From NCBI GenBank assembly GCA_947652115.1, contig OX393561.1, positions 9,799,664 through 9,863,663 on the forward strand: a stretch of DNA of 64,000 nucleotides. The letters are read 5' to 3'. Both the position numbers and the translations under genes were made by a program. The notes under the pieces are model-generated. The model was not told where the DNA came from. It searched no databases and was given only the letters and a program-made list of their open reading frames with translations. Each line of letters opens with the position of its first letter. Positions within the stretch are counted from its first letter, which is position 1. This document shows, piece by piece, positions 43,446 to 64,000 of this stretch. Origin of the DNA: Blastomussa wellsi. Its lineage: Eukaryota; Cnidaria; Anthozoa; Scleractinia; Plerogyridae.

Positions 43446-44191
43446 CTGAATAGATAGGTGTACATTGAATTTTAATACACCGTGTTTTATAAAAGCATGA
43501 GATTTTTAGAAAAGATTACCATATACGCATCATAATTAATTTATATGCATACAGATCCTCCCAATGATCATGAATAGAAAAAGTTGCAAATAAATTGTAT
43601 GCTTAATTAAGTGGGATAAATAAGTGTTACCGGTTAGTATTTATATTTTATGATAAACAGTGTGCCTAGAGTTTTACGCTTACATTTGAAGAGTTAGATA
43701 TAGATTTGGCCAAATCACCGGTACTTAGAAACTTTTACGTGTGAAATATTTAACATTTATCCTGAATATCGGAATATCGCCTGATACTTAGCCGATGAGG
43801 CCCTAGGCCGAGTTGGCCGAGACACCATTTTCAAATATATTTTCATCATCAATATTGAAATGCTGCCTGACCATAAGTGGTCAAATAACACCAGAGCATG
43901 TACACATTATTATTAGCGGAGCCACGTTAATTCAATTGTTGTGATATTGGCATTTTCAAAAAGTTTTATTTCTGCCATTCACACCAACACCTTGACTGGC
44001 ACACATTTTCAAACTTATCCACTTTGGAAAGCGTTTTCATAAATTTACATTGTCAGTAACCGAAAATTGCACTTCAGTGTTTACAGAACTCTAATCTGGA
44101 GGAAAAAAAATGTATTTTAAAAGTTATCTGCCTTAGTGTGGACGTAGCCAAAGATAAAGGCAGATGTATGTATAAAAGACCAACTCATTTC

Positions 44192-44688
44192 CAGACCTTC
44201 CAACTCTCACGGTTTCATCGTGAGACTCACGGTTTGTGATGCCATCTCAAGGTCTTATGGCTTTGCCTCTAAATCTCACGGTGAACCAGAAAACCTTAAA
44301 TAGCCAAAAAATTCCGTAAAGTATGAAGGAATATCGAAAAATCTGTGTTCATAACAGCTGAATTAATAAAACTTATTCATGAGACAAACCTGGGTACAAT
44401 GTCAGCCTCATTTCAGTGAAACTTCGGCGCGCTCAAGTCTCTGGGAAAGCTTAACCTTCGAACACAAATTTCAAAATGGCTACTTGTTGTCCTAAACTCG
44501 AGAGTGAAACAGAATCACAAAATGACTCTGATACGTCTTCGGAACCTCAGCCATCAAATAATCTGTTTTTTGTTATTATCTGACGCATATTTTAGAAATC
44601 TCCAAGTCTGAGGTCCCAATCTCGAGCTTTTTCTGAGCTTTTTTTTCGAAACCTCCAGATTTGCGTGTGATGGGGGTTGGAAGGTCTG
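44192..44688. mobile_element. 497-bp DNA element, CAGACCTTCCAAC ends, 6-bp target duplication
   Basis: Ends CAGACCTTCCAAC and GTTGGAAGGTCTG are perfect inverted repeats; CATTTC repeats directly at 44186-44191 and 44689-44694. Sub-terminal CTCACGGT repeats. An interior ATG at 44476 opens a 35-codon Ser/Glu-rich frame that might be a transposase start. Confidence 0.8.
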
Positions 44689-45438
44689 CATTTCTGAACT
44701 TCTGCCAAGAGTTCATATCCATTGACCAAGTGGAGAAGAATAAAGTATACATCCTGCATATTAATTTTTCTTTTTGTCTTATTTCTGGTGCTCTCTTTCC
44801 TTTGCTCCTTGTTTCATGATTTTGGTATCAAGTCAGCATATTACTGATTGTCTTCCAAGTCTTGGAAGAGGGAATTGCAATTGTGGGGGAGGGAGGGGGG
44901 TATAATGCAATTTCCTAACCCAAAGACCCAAATCTCATTTCCCTATTTTTTGCTCAAATCGAAGTCCCAAATTGCATTTTCTGCAGAAAATTGTTAGGGA
45001 AAATCCCAGTTCCCATTTTACCCAGTATACAATTGGCTCATTTTCATAGGAGTGATGAAAGGTAAAATTCATGACTTTGAAAGACAAGCATTTTTCTCGG
45101 AGGCCTGTTGCAGGCCCTCGAATAGTGGGGGGCAGCGAAAGAAGCGGGCAAGTGAGGGAAAAACAATGGATGGCTGTCCTCACCTTAGCTCTCCCTATAT
45201 TTCCTCGCTCACCCACTTTCTTTGTTCGCCCTCAACTGTTTGAGAGCCTGGACAGGCTAAAACTTTCCGAGCTTTGGATTGAAACCCCACAGTAGCTTAC
45301 AAAATTTTGACTAAAATGTTGCAATAGAGGCCATTCACCACTCCTTTTCATGCAACGCAAACCAATCACGTGTCACATTTCCCTGATAGCCCAATTTTGA
45401 TATTTAAAATTCAGCCCAAAAAAAATTGACATCACCGA

Positions 45439-45928
45439 GGCTCTGGGAACAAACCACACTAACTTTATAGTTTATTCCCCGAGCCTTGTGGTGAGGTCTA
45501 TTGCTATGGCTCTGGGAACAAACCACACTAACTTTATAGTTTATTCCCCCAAGCCTTGCGGTGAGGTCTATTGCTGTGGCTCTGGGAACAAACCACACTA
45601 ACTTTATAGTTTATTCCCCCAAGCCTTGCGGTGAGGTCTATTGCTGTGGCTCTGGAAACAAACCACACTAACTTTATAGTTTATTCCCCGAGCCTTGTGG
45701 TGAGGTCTATTGCTATGGCTCTGGGAACAAACCACACTAACTTTATAGTTTATTCCCCCAAGCCTTGCGGTGAGGTCTATTGCTGTGGCTCTGGGAACAA
45801 ACCACACTAACTTTATAGTTTATTCCCCCGAGCCTTGTGGTGAGGTCTATTGCTGTGGCTCTGGGAACAAACCACACTAACTTTATAGTTTATTCCCCCG
45901 AGCCTTGTGGTGATCGAGGTCTATTGCT
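45439..45928. repeat. Minisatellite, seven 69/70-bp units between short inverted repeats
   Basis: The unit begins CTCTGGGAACAAACCACACT and ends near GAGGTCTATTGCT. Units start at 45441, 45510, 45580, 45650, 45719, 45789 and 45859. Two main variants (CCCCGAGCCTTGTGG and CCCCCAAGCCTTGCGG) alternate in the order A B B A B C C. Inverted 14-bp arms TTTAAAATTCAGCC (45403-45416) and GGCTGAATTTTAAA (45932-45945) bound the array. Confidence 0.95.
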
Positions 45929-46691
45929 TTAGGCTGAATTTTAAAATATTAAATGCTTCAATTTCCTTTGCGACACCAGTGTCAATTTTGCCCTTCAAAC
46001 ACAATCCTTTGCACGATACCTCTAGTTTTTCATTCCCAAATGCTACACAATTTATTTTTGAACAGAAATTACTTGTAAATGATAAATAAATGTAAGCCAA
46101 AGCCTGATAGCCCAAATAATTTGATGTTATCCAAGCTAGAGATTGGCTTTCCCCTGTTCAAGCATCCTCGAGTAGGCTACACCAAAAATTTAACTCAACT
46201 TTTATTGGACATCAAGACCTTTTACTAATATTGCTTGCCCTTGCAAATAATTTTGATTGTTCTAAAATGACAGAAATACACTTTAAACTGAACACTACAA
46301 ATAATGAAACTTTTCAAATTATTTTTATGGACTTTTGGTTTAACTTGACTTCTTGTTTCAGCTTCAAGGCTGGCCATTTTGTAGTTTCAAGAACAACCTA
46401 CTGGAATTGCTTTATAAAACATCACTGCAACTGGACATCAGATATTTAGTCTGTACCCTTTATTTTAAAAATCAAACTTCTGCAATCAATAAATCACACC
46501 AGTACATAAAACCACTTCGATCAATAATAATGATAAATCATTTACTATAGATACAATTTGCATATATGGCCAAACCTCAGGCCAGATAACCAAGTCTGTC
46601 TAATAATTAAAAATAATTTATGAACATTAAAAACATGACAGTGACCTGAATAAAATGCCTGTGGATACCCATCAGAAATCTTACTGCTTAA

Positions 46692-47257
46692 AGTGGTACT
46701 ACGCTGAAAAAATTTTGTTCTTGTTCTCTTTCGATTCTGATTTGGTATTTGGAAAGAATGCACCATGCCAATTATTGCGCCTCAATTTTCGTAATACTGG
46801 TAACTCCGTTTTTTGGACGACAAATTCTTGTTTAAACTGTCCACCATTACCAGATTCGACTTCAGCCGAATTGCAATGAGAGAGCTGGATCGAGAGAGAA
46901 AACGACATCATATACTCACTAATTTAATTTTTTACTGTGTGAACCCAGCTAATTTGGTATCCAGAATAGCAACTTGCTTCTAAAAGCTCATACTGCATAC
47001 TAATCAGCTGGGTTCATACATTGCAAAAATAAACTAGTGAGTATATGACGTCATTTTCTCTCTCAGTCCAGCTCTCTCAATGCACTCGATTGAAGTCAAA
47101 TCTGGTAATGGCAGACAGTTTAAACAAGAATTCATTGTTCAAAAAACGGACTTATTTCGAAAATTGAGGTGCAATAATTGGCATAGTGCATTCTTGCCAA
47201 ACATAAAATTGGAATCAAAAGAGAACAAGAACAACATTTTTTCATCGTAGTACCACT
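46692..47257. mobile_element. Fold-back element in a TTAA target
   Basis: AGTGGTACTACG at left and CGTAGTACCACT at right, with ~240-bp inverted arms that stay similar throughout. TTAA flanks both ends (46688-46691, 47258-47261), as for piggyBac- or Kolobok-type elements. No transposase inside. Confidence 0.85.
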
Positions 47258-47413
47258 TTAAAGACATGGCTCAAGCTTGTGTTTTCAATCTCAACTCCAC
47301 AGTTGAATACTTAGGGTTAGTTCTAAAACTCAAATAGCTTGTAACTTGCACTTGTTCAAGCTATATAACATCTACACACTCTAAATGTGCAAATTTCAAA
47401 AATCCTTCATGTG

Positions 47414-47878
47414 AGAGGGTGAATGGGGTATGTGAATCCGCCAATCCGTGAAATTTTTTGGCCAAATCTGTCAATCCGCCACCATTTTCGTTCAAATCTG
47501 CATCCACAATCCTTGAAAACTTTCTGTGTAATAGTTTCACTAAAAGGAGGGTAGATGTGTGTTTGATGAAAATTTTTCAAGAGGTTTCGTGTCACTGCTT
47601 CTTTTTGCGGCAGTTCTAATGAAAGCGGTGGTTTGGGTGTCGTCCAAACTGAAAATTGACAAAACGATAACACAGAGACCAAGACTGAAGGAACGCCAAG
47701 GCCATGATCCAAACTTCATGGCATGCAGAGTCCAGAATCCGAGCTAAACTTATCAGCTAATCCGTGATCCACTGCATTATGGAAATCCGCAAATCTGCTT
47801 AATTTTTTGCTGATATCTGCAATCTGTGTGCTTTTTAAGGCTAAACTTGTTGATCCGTGAACCTATTCAGCCCCCTCT
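47414..47878. mobile_element. Element with AGAGGGTGAAT ends and AATCCG sub-repeats
   Basis: The left end AGAGGGTGAATGGGG and the complement of the right end (AGAGGGGGCTGAATAGG) are imperfect inverted repeats. CCGCCAATCCGTG, TCCGTGATCC and ATCTGC phrases recur inside. No target duplication seen. Confidence 0.5.
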
Positions 47879-48914
47879 AAAGTTAACAAGGTACAGCAAG
47901 CCAGTGTCATAAAGGAGTAACTCCTACCCAGTCCCCTACAAAATGATTTTCTTTTGAAAAAAATTTGTTAAAAATTATGACGATTTTTTTTCTAGAAACA
48001 GTTTTGCAAGGTCTTGCTCACCGGCAACTTTTGTCAACCTATTGTGAACAATATCTTTAATAATAGGATTGTACCTTTAAGCTATTGGATAGGATTGTTC
48101 ATACCCTAGATAAGTGTGTCTGGCTGCAGAATTGTAGCAGCCATCTGACATAGAAGTGCTATTTCTCGCATTTTCTGTAATTAAATTTTGAATCGTAAAT
48201 TATGATCCCCAGAGTTTGTTAAGTAATAATTGCAGAGTTCAACACTATGGCTCTGCAAATTTATGATCCTTTAATTAAGATAATTTTATTAAACCGCTGA
48301 CCAATGTGGAGCTGCTAAGAAGAGAGTATTCTGGAAAGTGCACATAATTTGGCACAATTTTTTCGTCAATAATCTATTATACTACAAATAGACAAATCTG
48401 AATCAACATTCCCAACCCTCGCAATTATTACACCATTAATCTATAAAGAAGTATCCAATAATTATTATTTTCTAAGTTGAAAAGCACATAACCTTAGTTC
48501 AAATATTTAAAATATTCTTTGCATTATAATTACTATAATTGCTATTGACACACTCTATATGTACTGAAGAACCACTTGTAATCAGTTGGGCCTTAACTTG
48601 AAGCAAGTTCTTTAACATAATAATTGGCATTTGGATTTTCTGGAGTTTTGTACTAATAAATATCCTACTTCCTCCAAATTCTACATAGAAATAAACCTCT
48701 AGAGTAAGCTGATCTAAAGTTAATAACATGACTGGAAATTAAAATTGATGACAACTTGGGTGGTGTATTAACAAGAACAATAAATAAAATTATTCTTTTG
48801 TTTTTATCCACTTATTATTTTGTAATGATACTGTAAGTAATACAATTATATGCTAAAAGATTTTGTAAAAGCCTTCTCGCAGGAATGAATGGTAACTAAC
48901 TGTGGACAAAACAT

Positions 48915-64000
<15,086 letters not shown>

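Larger units (their letters stand above)
43446..48914. other. Intergenic between tetraspanin and GFAT 3' end
   Basis: No coding exon recognised. A likely tetraspanin poly(A) signal AATAAA lies at 43589-43594. The rest is DNA elements (44192-44688, 46692-47257, 47414-47878) and the minisatellite at 45439-45928. Confidence 0.55.

Noticed and set aside
45439..45928. CRISPR-like array
   Set aside because: The units are directly adjacent with no unique spacers, in an animal genome; it is a minisatellite.

Overview
The window is animal nuclear DNA, most likely from a cnidarian (an anthozoan such as a stony coral). The reasons are an AT-rich sequence, short phase-consistent exons with GT-AG introns, metazoan genes (Hes/Notch targets, a TspanC8 tetraspanin, DNAJC25, GFAT), and dense tRNA-derived SINEs and palindromic MITEs. 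The organism call is inference; the gene calls rest on reading frames that I joined by hand, and every splice junction kept phase.

Layout. 1-5556 (-): 5' two thirds of an HSD17B14-like short-chain dehydrogenase (7 exons; the rest lies left of the window), with a THAP-finger relic in one intron. 5557-5775: short divergent promoter. 5776-15340 (+): complete 13-exon DNAJC25. 15.4-20.5 kb: repeat-rich intergenic DNA. 21019-23531 and 26403-27806 (+): two tandem Hes bHLH-Orange repressor genes with identical exon structure. Both have exact RBPJ (Su(H)) sites upstream; the first has lost the C-terminal WRPW. 28-35.6 kb: intergenic, many MITEs, including a large inverted pair. 35628-37748 (-): intronless PC-esterase domain protein (PCED1-like). 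38-42.4 kb: intergenic repeats with a retroelement relic. 42618-43445 (+): intronless TSPAN33-like tetraspanin. 43.5-48.9 kb: several DNA elements and a 69/70-bp minisatellite. 48915-64000 (-): 12 C-terminal exons (382 codons) of glutamine-fructose-6-phosphate aminotransferase; the glutaminase half lies right of the window.

The introns of the GFAT gene hold well-delimited transposons. These include a hAT relic with BED finger and perfect 8-bp target duplication, a hAT-like element carrying a broken vertnin-like OTU gene that itself holds an 81-bp MITE, a MITE nested in a SINE, a TTAA fold-back element, and an element with a TCTCGCGAGA palindrome near each end. No prokaryotic, CRISPR or viral system was seen. 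The genes are functionally unrelated, apart from the Hes pair (a recent local duplication, probably Notch-regulated) and the head-to-head SDR/DNAJC25 pair.
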